A stretch of DNA of 64,000 nucleotides. Origin: Diploscapter coronatus (lineage: Eukaryota > Nematoda > Chromadorea > Rhabditida > Rhabditidae). The stretch lies in assembly GCA_964036155.1 (NCBI GenBank), contig OZ038423.1, forward strand, positions 7,765,249-7,829,248. Direction: 5' to 3'. Shown in pieces: positions 1 through 14,898 of the stretch. The notes beneath the pieces are model-generated. The model made no database searches, was not told the DNA's origin, and worked only from the letters and a program-made list of their open reading frames with translations. The first letter of the stretch is position 1. Every line of letters begins with the position of its first letter. The translations under genes and the position numbers were made by a program.

Positions 1-3108
<3,108 letters not shown>

Positions 3109-4378
3109 TCAGGCTGAAACATATCCATCAAATGCGAGTTGTTTTGATTTTTCTTTGAATTTTTACTTGTTATTTATTCGTTTTCAAATTTTATTAAATA
3201 AACTTATGGAATGCTGAAAATTATATAGTACTTTATTACTTCATCAAAGATATTAACGAAAAACAAATAGGTATCATTAAACGTGTTGAATAGTTTTCAA
3301 TCAATGAATAATGAGAAATAGGAATTTCCCTGTAAAGTCATCAAAAGTAAGAAACTGAAAAAGAGTTAGAAATTTATTAGATTTCATGAATAGGATAAGT
3401 TTAAAAATTAAGAAAAAACACATGAAAAAGTGAACAACGAATAAGTGAATGTTTTGCCACAATTCTGTAAGATCATACGAATGGGTTGGTTAGAAAATAA
3501 AATGAAAAAAATAAAAATTGAGCTCGCGTAGAATATTTTGGAGTCACTTCGTGAGGGGATGTGAAATGACAAAAAGTGCATTTAGTGAAAAAATCTAATT
3601 TTTCCTTTTTTGAAAAGTGCACTCGTTATCATTTCATGGTAGGCAAAAAATCAATAACAGTCAATAAATATTGACAGGAATTAATAAGGCCGAGTAATAA
3701 ATAAGTGAATTTCGATAAATATTTCCTTGGAAATAAGGGGTAAAAGTAGGGTAACACTGGGGCACTTCTATACAAAATAGGATTTTGAAAGAGGAAACTC
3801 TGGATTTTCAAATCTATTCCTTAAAAATCGGAATATATCTTCAAAATTTTCTTAAAACTAGATCACATTTTTTCAATCAAGCAGATAATTGCAATAAGTA
3901 GCGAGAGGTAAGAGGATATGTGGGTTTAGACTAAAAACAAATTTTGAAAATGGTTGAAATAAACCTGAAATATGTCAGGGAAATGCAGCTTTACAATGGC
4001 AGGTACGAAGATTTGTAGGATGAAAGATTTCGAGATACGCAAATATTAGTCATTTTTCGAGTTTATCATAAATTCGGCATTATATACAAGAAATGTTTTC
4101 ATTAGAATGAAGTAGAATTTATGATAAGTAAAAAACCGACAGCAAGCTGATCTTCAGTGAATTTTGCATACAATTCTGTCTCGCGTCATTTGATATTGAA
4201 TCGTTCAAAAATCATTCAAAAACGTACAGAATCTTTGCTTGAAAACTCATTGACGTCGAAATATTGGCTCAATTTTGAAACTACTGGTCAGGTTAGGTAT
4301 TAGGCACTACCCAGTTATCTGATTTCCTAAAAGAATGACCATTTACCTAACTAAACCAGTGTTGCCTCGAAAATCGAG
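3109..4378. other. intergenic, 3' flank of DUS2
   Basis: The DUS2 poly(A) signal is near 3197. Both genes that border this stretch end in it (convergent 3' ends). No coding frame with splice support was seen; open frames are short and AT-driven. Confidence 0.6.
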
Positions 4379-5356
4379 CTATTCTTCATCGTATTCATAT
4401 TCGTAGAGCTGCTTGTAGAGAGGACAGCAGTAGCAGCACCAACACGAGAACGCGATCAATACTGAAACATCAGTTTAGGATTATTAAATTGTCGAAACGT
4501 ACATGAAATTGCCCGATAAATCGACAATGATTCAATTTCCCAATTATTATATTTGTCAAATATTCCTAATGCACCGACAACGTCGAATGTGGGAATTCTT
4601 TCAATTTACTGATCATTCGAAACCTACGTTTGTTTCGTAAGAATAGTGAGAATTTGGAGCCTTTTTTTGTTTTATGAAAGAGCAAAAATTAACCTAGTAG
4701 AAGTACGAATGCAGCGAGAATGAGGCAGACCATGGCGCCAGTCGGAATGGCGAACTGGCAGCAGGAGGGCTTCCAGGAATTGAGGTACGGCCACGTGCAG
4801 CACCACGTGTAACTGTCCCAATCGGTCGGTTGCGGGCAGAACGCTAGGTAGCCTGAAAAGAAATTCAAATTATTTTGGTAAAAAATATTTCGTTTATTTT
4901 TCGGTAATCTAAAACCTCATGAATTGCAAGACAAGTTTTTTCATGATTTTTATGTGATCTTTCACATACATTACTATGTCTTAGAATGACTGTTTTCGCA
5001 AACGAAATTTGTGAAGATCAACTTGTTTTCTTGGTAATTTAGCGAAAAATGGTACCATATCCACTCGGGCACCAGAAAATGCGTCGATTCCCCAGTCGAC
5101 CCTCGATGTACTGTGTGCTAGGGTCGTTCAGAGCTTGTGCGTCCGTGTAATAACCTAGGAAATTTTAGTTATTGGACCGCAAGAAATATTAGGCCTCGCA
5201 TCAGTTGAGACAACATTCTGATTACGAATTTTACAAATTCAGTTTCGTCTAAACACTATTCTGCATCATAAAATCCAATATCTTCACCAAATTTTGAAGC
5301 AACTTACCGAAAGCCAGATACAGCGCGAAAAGGACCAGTAGTCTTAACCGTATCAT
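4379..5356 (-). CDS. small Cys-rich type I membrane protein
   Basis: Four exons in transcript order: 5356-5308, 5154-5056, 4852-4694, 4461-4379; 129 residues. Residues 1-16 (MIRLRLLVLFALYLAF) form a signal peptide. The ectodomain has paired and spaced cysteines (WCPSGYG, FCPQPTDW, TWCCTWP, PSCCQF). A single membrane helix of about 20 hydrophobic residues follows (MVCLILAAFVLLL...). Right after it comes a cysteine cluster SCWCCYCCP, a likely palmitoylation site, and a Tyr/Glu-rich tail YEYEYDEE. The plan (signal, CC-rich ectodomain, one TM, juxtamembrane cysteines) recalls Shisa or WBP1/VOPP1 adaptor proteins, but no diagnostic motif allows a family name. Phases agree at all three introns, so the model is firm; function is unknown. 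Confidence 0.85.
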
Positions 5357-8300
5357 TTTAACTTTTAGTGAAAGGGGATGGGAATATAAATCGACAGCCA
5401 ATCGATAATGTGCTTGGTTATTGATTTGTTGATCGAACCTGAAATCTAATTGATTTTAACCTAGCTCAAAATCTCAAAACAAAGACAAATTGGAACGTAA
5501 AAACGTAATGATGAAAGGTTGGAGTAATGTTGTGTTGGAGAAATAGCATTGAAAAGGAAGAGAAAAAGAGGAAAACGGTACAGGCATGAGTCAGAAACGT
5601 TGAAGAGAACCATATTGGAAGGAACGAAGGGAGGAAGGTGGTGAGAATACGCGGAGGAGAGAGAAGCAGAGATATATCGATAAGGAATGGATGGAGAGTT
5701 GCGGTGAGCAATAAATCGATACGAGCCGATCGTAGGAAACCACGCCCACACAGGAAGGACAAAATAGGAAACGTTGTCTGGAAGCAGGGAAGCATCGATC
5801 AAAATGAAACTCAGAAGTTAATTTAGGAAGAAATGCATTACATGGTTTTGAAAGGTCAGAAACGATTCAATATTCTCTCTTACCTGCAAAAGTAAGAATA
5901 AAGAAAAAACAGAACATTCAATTTGAGTGAAAAATTAAGGTAAATGTCGATGATTAAATGATAATGGAAATGAAATACATACTTTGAGTCTAAAATTCGA
6001 TCGGTCATCGTGCTATCTGAGAAGTTAGGACAAAAATTAGCGGATCAAAAATTCAGAGAAAAACTCATAACATTCATAATCTTATGATAAACTATGGAGT
6101 AAAAGGATAAAAGCAGACTGGCATAATTTCAATAGTCCAAAAATGGAATGAATCACCGATGAAACGATATGCGTGGGAAGTAGCGCGATGAGCATTCATA
6201 TTGACTTTTCCAAGCAACAGACATTTTTAGCTTGGGCCTTCAATCAGTCAACGGTTCATTTGGATTTTTTCATAATATTGCCATTTTCGTTTCATAGCAG
6301 TCAAACAAATACTCGATGCGTTATGATGGAATAATGAAACCTACAATTGAATTTCGTTATGGATATTAGAAACAAAAAATGTGTCAAATAGGTCTCACTC
6401 GATATATAATTTTAGAGTATTTCGTCCCTTGTAATTCGCTCAATTAAAGTCCAAGGAGCTTCAATTACCCATAGTTCTAGATGTAGGGAATAATTAGGGT
6501 GAAATAAGTTGAAAAACTGCGTCAGAACTTGGAAAAAAAATATTGAAATGCTAGAAAAGCTCTGCCACTACTCGATTTTCAAAAAATCTTCACATCAAGT
6601 AAAAATTTCTTATCTTTCGTACATTCATTTGAAATATTCTCCGAACTGAAATTTGAACCCACAAATTCGAACTTGTTTGAAAATCCATAATGTTTGCTCC
6701 AAAATCCAAATGATTTCATGACTGATCAATATCCCGGATTTGCTGTGTCAAAAGGCGCAGACATGTTTTGCAATTCTTCGTTCATTCTTCCATACAGACT
6801 GAAAATTCACAGGCCCCAGGGCAAAATTGCGGGAGATCACATGAAAAGAGGAGATTCAGGGAATCAGAAAACGATGAGGGAACATTCAAAATACGAGATT
6901 TTAGAGAAGAAGAGAACGCTGATGTCGAAGCCCATACAAATAAAGAGAGATGATGGAGATGAGGAGGGGGAAAAGAAGCAGGAAAGGTGAAGGTAAACAT
7001 TAGGAGAGAGAGACGGGGTTCTGCCTCAGAGAGCACATGAGAAATCAGAGATAGAGAGGAATATGTAAAAGGTTAGAGATAATGGGAAAAGACGAAGAGA
7101 AACCATAAAGAGGAAATGCATAGTCGACAGTGCTTCAGTGATTAGATAATCAGTTTGTTCTTTTCTCTGTCTGCTATCTTTCTCTAGCACTCTCTACGAC
7201 TAATATGCATATGTCTGCAAATAGCCGATGGTCAAAACCAAAAGCTGAAACGAACTATGATGATGAAAATTGGTGAGCATGAAAGAAAGGTAAGATCCAA
7301 ATTTCGAAGTTCGAGATGAAGTATCTAATTTTGAAGGATATGAATAGATTTCGAAACATTTTTAGAGCAAAAGAAGACAACTTTCCTGCCAATTGTAAAA
7401 AAAAAACAACTTTCCGAGTTTTTCTAATTTTAGAAGAGTAAAAGCTTGATCTTCGTTAGATTTGGAATTGAATGATGAGATAAGAAGCGCAAAGTGATCA
7501 TTGAATATTTTCATAAGAAACATCGTGCTGTATAGAGGATAAATATAGAAAAGGATGCACGAAGCTGCAACAGAGATCAGAAAGAAAAATCGATATTTCG
7601 GAAATTTGAAAGAAAAGTACGGTTCGACAAGAAAATCATCTGATAGCGAACCAACAGGAAGGGATGAGTCATGAAATAAGAAGCGTGCAAGATCAGAGGG
7701 AAATAATTACCGAGCAATATTGATTTTGGGAAAGAAAGTGCGAATTTTCGTGTAAGTTTTAAAATGTTGATAAATGCACGTGGACTTTGTATAAATTGAT
7801 AGATACAAATAGGCAGTTTTATAACTAAAAAACTATCATTTCAAAGAAAAGCATAGATTTGTTTCTTATCTTGCGAGAGCTCAAATTCAGAAAAATGATA
7901 AAGATAAATTTCAAGAAACGGTCAAATTTGATTAATTTTTTGAACGATCCTATACTCGCATACGATAAGTTTCATAAATGAGAATTTTAAAAATAATAAA
8001 ATAAAAATCGATCAAATCGCATGAAATCATTAAAGATTGCCGTCAGAGAAGTGCGCGAACTACGTCTTCAAGAAAAGTTGAAACTAGAAAGGGCTTTCAG
8101 GAACTTCGACTTTCAACTTGGTTCGATAATGAAAAAGTTGGATTTCGAAAATTTATAAGACAAAAATCGTGCGCTACTTTTTTGCCAAATCCGAATAAAT
8201 TTGATCAAATCGATACAATTCTGTTCTTGCTCCCAAAATAGTACTCACGAGATTTTTCTCGCTATCGGTTAAGAAAGAAAAGTAGAAAATGAAGGGGAGT

Positions 8301-9855
8301 GAGGGGGAATTTCCAAAGGCAAAAGCTGACTCATTCCATTCGATTCCTTTCCGAAAGAGTGGAAAGAAATATAATATGCAAACAGACAGACGAATCGATA
8401 GAAAAATTACAGAATGAAATTTGAATATTGAGTCATCGAGAAGGAATAAATAAAAACTCGCACTTTGAAAACTAAGGAAATTTTCAAAATGGAGAAAAAC
8501 ATTTGCTCACTAAATCTCAGACCTTCTCAGGAAGATCAAATCTATGAAATAAAGACATGTTATAGCAAATTGCGATTTTGAGCTACTCCCTCTCAGATCG
8601 ATCGATATTTCACTTTTTGAAAAATTGTGGTGAAAAAAGCTTCAAGAGAATTGGAATATCGATTGACCACTCAAGATTTCATCAGTCGAGAGTTGAAAGT
8701 TGGTCTGTGTTGAAATTGAAGAGTTGAAGAGTACAACAACAAATATGTACAAATAAAATACAGAAAGGGCAAGGAAAGAGGAGGAAGGGACTACTATACG
8801 ATGCAGGGTCCGATAGGGCAGGCAAAAGAGAGAAGAGAGAAGGCAAGGAACAGGGGAACGGGGCGCAGAGATAGAGGCGAATACAGAGAGTGCAGACACA
8901 CAGAAATGCAAATATTCAGGCTCTTTCTCTTTCTAACTGTTTCTTCCTTTGGAATTATTCTTTTTCACTTCCTCTCTATGATAATTTCTCGATCTCTACA
9001 TTTGTCTGACTCTCTAGACTCGCATTTTCCAACACCTAAATAATCACTCTCTAACTTTTCTCTCTGATAAACATTCTATCTCTCTAATTTTGTCTGTTTC
9101 TTTGTTTCTCTCATTTTTGCATACCCAAGAAAGTGTGCATCATCTTTTCTCTTTCCAATTCTCCTCTCTTTCGAAGCTGCGCTGCGTGCAGAGATTCGGC
9201 GCTTTTGACTTCGACAGAATTACACGAGAACAGGGGAAGAGTGGAACATTTGCAGATAATTGAAGGGAAATTATATGAACAGTTGAAGATAAATGGTGTT
9301 TCTAGAAATTATACAGAACGGCACTTTGAAAAAATACAGTAATCAGAAGTGAGATTAAAAATTCGCAAATTTGATATTCGAATAAGTCTTGAAAGAATAG
9401 CGTTTTTATTTTGAGCAAGTTTCCTTTATCTTGCAATCAGATTTCAGAAGCGTGACTATGAAAATTGATTATCAAAGCCTTTGAAATGGAATAGTACTAC
9501 AAGTTCTTTCGAGAGAATAATAGTGGACCAAATCAGTAATAATCGTAGTTGCATAAAGTTGATGATGGAATTGATATCGAATAATTGAATAGCTTGATTG
9601 GTCAAATGGTGAATGATTTGGAAATGATACGATTTGACAGCAAGACAGCGAAAGTCAAATTTTGGAGAGTAGGCTTGCTTTCAGGAAAAAATCGTGATAT
9701 TTCATTGTCTTGTTGCCAAAAATTTTGCTAATTTCTGAGCAGGAGTAAGACAAAACTGAATTTTGAAAATCGAAACAAAAACCAAAACTTTTCTCTCACC
9801 TCCGTTTTCAAATGTAAATGGACTGCTCGCTTTTCTGTTGATTGACGTGCCGGAA
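5357..9855. other. 4.5-kb gene-free region with strand base skew
   Basis: No chain of exons with matching phases was found. The + strand is markedly purine-rich (GA-rich, e.g. 5540-5700, 6840-7110, 8760-8890), then switches to pyrimidine-rich after about 8910. Open frames here (98 residues at 6694, 89 at 8642) lack conserved motifs and follow this simple composition. It lies upstream of the minus-strand gene at 4379-5356 and downstream of the coiled-coil pair, so it may hold promoter or enhancer DNA. Confidence 0.5.
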
Positions 9856-11236
9856 TCAGCTCTCCGTCTGTGTCTGAGCATCGGCCATCCCGACCTCGTC
9901 AGTCTGCGTGCTCATGCCCCTCGTCTTCGCCTTCTCTTCTTCATCCATTTCCAGCTCCCCAATCAGCGTTTGCTGCTCAACGTCCATTTTGTCGATTTTT
10001 CTCAGAGTCGCCTTCATCTGCGACAAACGTTCTTCCTAAAACTCGAAAAAAAATCAATAAATTCGAACTATTTGTAAGAAGTTTTGTATAGTAGCATTTT
10101 CTCAAGCTACCGTAATCTGCTTCCCGAGAAAAATGATTAAATATAACGAATTCGGGGAAAATTGAGAGAAAGTGTTTATAGAAAAGAGCGAAAGCTAAAT
10201 CGCTAATTTTCGGATTTAGAAATCCCTACAAAATGACAACAATGACGTGGAGCTGTCATTTGAATTTTTCATGATCATAATCAGGCAAGTCACAAAGATT
10301 CATGAAACTTCGTCCAACCAATGTCTGGGTTTGTATTTTCAATGGAAAGAAACTTACAGCAATCCTGAGCTTGGAGTGAGCGTCCTCGAGAGCTTCCCAC
10401 ATCTTCCCAAACTCCTTCATCAGCCACTTGCGCGAAGTCTGAAATGGCAGGTTTTTGAAAAAAGAATTAAGAGGAAATGATGCCCGTTTCATGCTATTGA
10501 TCAAGTTTAATAGAAATTAGAAATCTTCAAATAATCTTCCACAAACAGTCTGCAATATTGTAGTCAATAAAAATCGTATTAGAATTTATCCCTAAAATTT
10601 TGGTAACTTGTTTTTTTATCAAAATTACTGAAAACGAAATTATTTTGCAGGTTGTGAAAAATGTGACGAGACATAGAATTTCGCTTAAAAAATTTGTGTA
10701 AAATCAATTTGCTAATTTTTCCGTTCGAAAGTGTCACCAACCCGTTTCTCGTTTTTGTTGAAGCAGTAGAGCCGGACCCCGATGCAAATGCGCTCCTCAA
10801 TGGGCTTGGACTTGACGCGTCTCCAGGTCTTTCTGCTCTCCACGTCCAACCTCCTCAGGTAGGTGGTCTTGTAGCGGAACTCCTTGGCCACCAGCTCGTT
10901 CCTTCTACTCTTCAGCATATCGCGATATTCCGATATCAGGGCCTCGATTTCTTCTGCAAATGTTTTTTTCCCGAACAAGTATTTTTCTTCAAAAACTTTT
11001 CCTAACTTTTAAAAATAAGATTTTCGCAAATTTCTTTCCCACTTTCACTGCCCAGAAATCAGAAACTTTCCCGGATTCTTGACAAAATTGTTCAGTATTT
11101 TGCAGAAGAACGAGGCTTTTTGGATACAATAAAATTTCTCACTGATCGTAGGAGCTTCTTTCTGATTCTGACCGGGGTTGGGCTGACTCGACTGATGCAA
11201 TTCATCCACAGCCGGACTATTGAGATCGTTCGTCAT
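9856..11236 (-). CDS. coiled-coil protein A (tandem paralogue of 11800-12750)
   Basis: Four exons: 11236-11143, 10953-10742, 10438-10358, 10035-9856; 188 residues. There is a hydrophilic N-terminus, then a basic alpha-helical region with EIEALISEYRDMLKSRR and SRKTWRRVKSK, then a helix (RKWLMKEFGKMWEALED), a coiled coil (EERLSQMKATLRKI) and an acidic tail with two repeats of the type STQTDE and AQTQTES. There is no signal peptide or TM segment, so it is probably cytoplasmic or nuclear. The ATG lies 17 bases behind an acceptor-like TTTTTTCAG (11254 region) that could take a spliced leader. Exons 2 (212 nt) and 3 (81 nt) have exactly the lengths of those in the neighbour at 11800-12750, showing a tandem duplication. 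Family not recognised. Confidence 0.85.
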
Positions 11237-11799
11237 TTTTGCAACTGCCGAGCTGAAAAAATTCTTTAATTGGAAAAAAAATGTCAAAATTCGCTTGAAA
11301 CAAAACACAATGAGCCACTTTGCAAAAATAAAATAGAACCACTAAAAAATCGCGTATTTAAATTGTGACCTTGCAACATTTTGAAAACGCGACAATTTTT
11401 TTTGTGTTTCTTTTTTCGATTTTTTTGGCAAGCATGAATTCTCGAAATCAGCTTCTGCCGATTTACTGTATTCGTGAGCATGCACATTTCTGACAGATCT
11501 AAACAATTCCAACTGCTAAAACAATGTCTCAAAAATGGAAATGGCTACCTGGAAATCCCATGACATGCGAAGTAGGGGCTGAGACGAATTTAGTGCTGCT
11601 TTTGCGAGCTTTCGTTATTGTCGTAATGCAATCAATCTGCTGTAAATTTGCTAGAAGAATAACGGAATGAAAATGAATTCGAGAACTCGGTACTTTAAAA
11701 GATTTGTTCCGGGAGTACTTTGAAATCAAGTATAAACATAACCTTTATGAAAATTTATTTATTTAGTGGGATCAAAGATAAGGATTTTGAATAATTCGT
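11237..11799. other. spacer between the two coiled-coil paralogues
   Basis: 563 bases between same-strand genes. AT-rich, with a run of pyrimidines on the minus strand ending in the acceptor-like AG just before the downstream gene. No exon seen. A downstream position in an operon is possible, but the spacing is wider than the roughly 100 bases usual in nematode operons. Confidence 0.5.
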
Positions 11800-12750
11800 T
11801 TAGCTGTCTCTAGCTTTTTCCAACTCTTCCTTCTGCTTCAGCATCGCTCCGAACAATTCAGCCTACATATTTTTATTTTCGCAGTTTTTATTTTAAAATT
11901 TACATGTTTATTCAAGTCATTCACTGCCTTGTGGTAGTCAGTCCAGGATTTTTCTATGATCTTCCTCTTTTGCTTATGTGCCTTCTAAATCGATTTGTAT
12001 CTGACTTCATTCGAACAGGGATTATTCCTTCAAATCTTCTACGATTTTAAAATATTTTTCTTCTATAGAGTGAGATTTTCTCAATTCATGAGCTTTCAAA
12101 AATTGAACATGACACTGGGAGAGATATTTTCGATAAGTAATTTGTCTTTACAGATTTTGTCGACTTCGTAGAATATTTTGAAGCTATGAAACGGTCGCTT
12201 ACGATGAACTTCCTGATATGAGTGCTCATTCCGATCATGTTCCGAATGCACTCCTCGTCGGTCCTTCCATTCGACTTCAACCATCTCCATCTTCGTCCCA
12301 GATTCGTCTTCATCTGTTCATGCAGAGTTATCATTCTTCTTTCCTGACTAATCAGACCATTTCTCAGGGTCTCCATCTTTTCTCGAATGTCAGCAAGGCT
12401 CCTCTCAACAGTCTCTAAAAATAAAGAATTTACTCATTTTTGCACAGATCGTCGTACATTAATGAGTTCGCGAAGGCGATCAACAGATATGTGTCGTAAT
12501 ACTTTGCTAATTGATAAGCATGCTCAAAGACTGTCTAGATAGATGAATTTTTCAACTAATCTAATCAGGCATAACTTCATAATTTTAGAGCGAATAATTC
12601 TATGCCTACAATGTGTTATTTTAACCAAGAAAATGACTATAAAATTCGATATTCTAAAGAAGCCTACAACTTACCGATTTTCTGCTGCGCTTCTTCTTCA
12701 TTACAAATTTCCGTATCTTCCATGACCGGGTCTTCTTGCTCGGTTGTCAT
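11800..12750 (-). CDS. coiled-coil protein B (tandem paralogue of 9856-11236)
   Basis: Four exons: 12750-12675, 12414-12203, 11984-11904, 11862-11800; 143 residues. An acidic N-terminus (MTTEQEDPVMEDTE) leads to a long helix (ETVERSLADIREKMETL), then RRWRWLKSNGRTDEECI, KAHKQKRKIIEKSW and a final coil AELFGAMLKQKEELEKAR. The block RRWRWLKS..DEECI aligns with KTWRRVKS..EERICI of the neighbour. Exons 2 and 3 are 212 and 81 nt in both genes and all phases agree. This copy lacks the longer acidic QT-rich tail of the neighbour: its last exon codes 20 residues against 59. No signal peptide or TM segment. Function unknown. Confidence 0.83.
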
Positions 12751-14020
12751 TTTCGTCGAGTTTTCAAACGGCAAGAATAGAAATCGATCGATGCAAAGCG
12801 AATGGAATGGTCAGATCTGTCAGTGGCCACTCACATCTCTTATGTCCAATGCAACCAGAACAAAACATTACATTGCTCGAAGAAAAATTGCATCTGCAAC
12901 TTGAGAAATCGAAAGACTTGAAAAAAGGAAAGATGACAGCTTTGAGTCGGAATTTGCATAAATCTATAGAAAATCATACTAAAGATTTATTGATGTTTTG
13001 GCATCACAGCTCAAATGCCTGTTCATTCAATAATGCTGCTGCATAGGAAATTCGCTCAATTGATATCCAATTACCTTCGATGCTGTCTTTATTGCATCAC
13101 ATCAATGCATATGAGATACTTCAAAGAGAAAATGGTGTAGAATAGAGCTTTCGGGCTTTTTTTGATACCATTCTACTCGAATACAGTTTACATTGGTTTT
13201 GTTTTTTTATATTCATTCTGTGTCTTTTCCCTTGGTATTTCGATGATGACTCAATACATTTGTCACTTCTTTATCCCTTTCTTTCGAACATCGTCCATCT
13301 TTCCGCCTTTCTCACATTCAAATCGTGCAATACAGCCACTTCTCATCAACCATTCTCAATTTTTCACTGAAAGCCAGTTGCTTTTCGTACCATTCTACAT
13401 CTTTTCACTCACTATTTCGCCTATTTGACCACTTTCTTATAGTGAAATCGGTATAAAAGAGTTGCTCGTTCTTCCATCGTTCATTCTTCTCCAATTCGCC
13501 TATCATGTTGTCACCTAATTCCATTCTAATTTTCTAGTCCAACTTTCACATTTCAATATCTTTTTCACTTACATGAAAATGGATTAGAGATTCTTTTGCG
13601 TTACTTTTTGCCATTTGAATGTTTTCGCTTTTGCCTATCTTGCGAACGATCATTCTTTCTCTGGTTTTTTTTCCATTTTACAATCATTTCCCTTAAACAA
13701 ATCTCTCAGAGCAAAGCCATTTCTTCTATTTCCTATTCTCAAATCGATTTTTCAACCTAAAATATGAATTTCAGATACCGTATCTCAAATAATGTCCGTC
13801 TAAATTGGACAAATCTCGACGTCTAAATCGTCGTATTTCGAACTATGATTATCATTGAAGAGATATTCCGTATAATAAGGTAAAAATCTAGACTGTTTTA
13901 AATGCATTTTCATATCTGAGATATTATTCTAAAATGTATGAATTGCGAAATTCGATAATTATTGACTGATCTTCAAGCTTCATAACATGAATATTGATAA
14001 ATAATATTTGCTTAATTTAG
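12751..14020. other. pyrimidine-rich intergenic stretch
   Basis: The + strand from about 13150 to 13760 is rich in T and C. An open frame at 13162-13428 (88 residues, mostly Phe/Ile/Ser) simply follows this composition and has no splice support. This spacer separates the diverging genes at 11800-12750 (-) and 14021-14898 (+), so promoters of both may lie here. Confidence 0.5.
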
Positions 14021-14898
14021 ATGAACTCAGAAAAGACTCAAACTGCAAACTATCCTGGAAATGGATCAATGAGAACAAGGACAAACTAGAGTAAGCAAAA
14101 CTTCAGTTTTAAATTAATCTCGACTACGCTCAGGAAAGCAGGATGCACCTTCCACAAGGAAAAACCTGCCGTGCCGAAGGAGAGGGATATCTACGAACGA
14201 GATATCAACGAGTTCTTGTTCTATACGTAGGTCCCAAAATCATTACGCCTCAAATGCTATATTTTAGTAAATCTGGCGAAAGGAATGTGTTGGGGCGAGA
14301 CCAAAGTGCCGAAAGCGTGCATTCCGCCGATGAGCAAGAACGAGGGCTTGCACAAGCAAAAGCTGGCTAAGAACCAGAAATAGTAAGTATCTATTGTCGA
14401 CTTCTCGCAAATTTGCAAGAAGTCAACAATAATATCGCTGGGAAAGCAAACTATTTTGAAAATTTCAGCCGCCAGGAGAACAGGAAGGAGTACAACGAGA
14501 AGCAGCGTCAACGGTAAATCATTTTACAAAAGATTAAAAAATTGTAATTGCATCAGTCTGATTGAGGCGGCACTCATTAAATAGAATTCACTAATGCACA
14601 TGACTTGAATCTTGAGATGATGCAGCTTTTGAAATGAATAGAAATTAGAAAAAGTTTATTTGAAAATTTCAGCCACCAGAAGAACAGGGCGAAGATCAAC
14701 GAGAAGATCGTCTGGATGAAGAAAGTGACGAAAGGGCGAATCCGAGCGAAGATCGTGTACATCGGCGGGCTCACTGAATCCGAGGTTGAGCTCACCGAGT
14801 ACTCGACGGTCTCGCAGATCTGGAAGGAGTTTGGGAAAGGGAATCTGCTCAACAAAATTGTAATAATTAAAGTTATATTTATTGATTTAGATAAGTAG
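14021..14898 (+). CDS. uncharacterised Lys/Arg-rich protein, model incomplete
   Basis: Five candidate exons: 14021-14090, 14134-14226, 14268-14382, 14469-14513, 14673-14898. Exons 3-5 join cleanly and encode CWGETKVPKACIPPMSK, a basic helical stretch (YRQENRKEYNEKQRQRHQKN) and GRIRAKIVYIGGLTESEVEL...VSQIWKEF. Exons 1-2 also join (KLSWKWINENKDKLE to CTFHKEKPAVPKERDIYERD). The 41-nt gap between exons 2 and 3 leaves the frame off by one, so a micro-exon, another splice site or a frameshift is involved. Exon 1 starts out of phase with its own ATG, so a further 5' exon is likely. The 3' end may instead splice at the ATT|GTAATAATT donor to about 15052. No family recognised; probably not membrane-bound. 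Confidence 0.5.

Noticed and set aside
5461..5802. Open frames of 109-113 residues on the minus strand
   Set aside because: Opposite a GA-rich tract; rich in Phe/Leu/Ser/Pro as such DNA dictates, with no splice signals or motif.
6694..7036. 98-residue + frame and 84-residue - frame
   Set aside because: Overlapping antisense frames in purine-rich DNA; no exon partner.
13162..13428. 88-residue Phe-rich frame
   Set aside because: Reflects the T/C-rich tract; no acceptor, donor or homologue.
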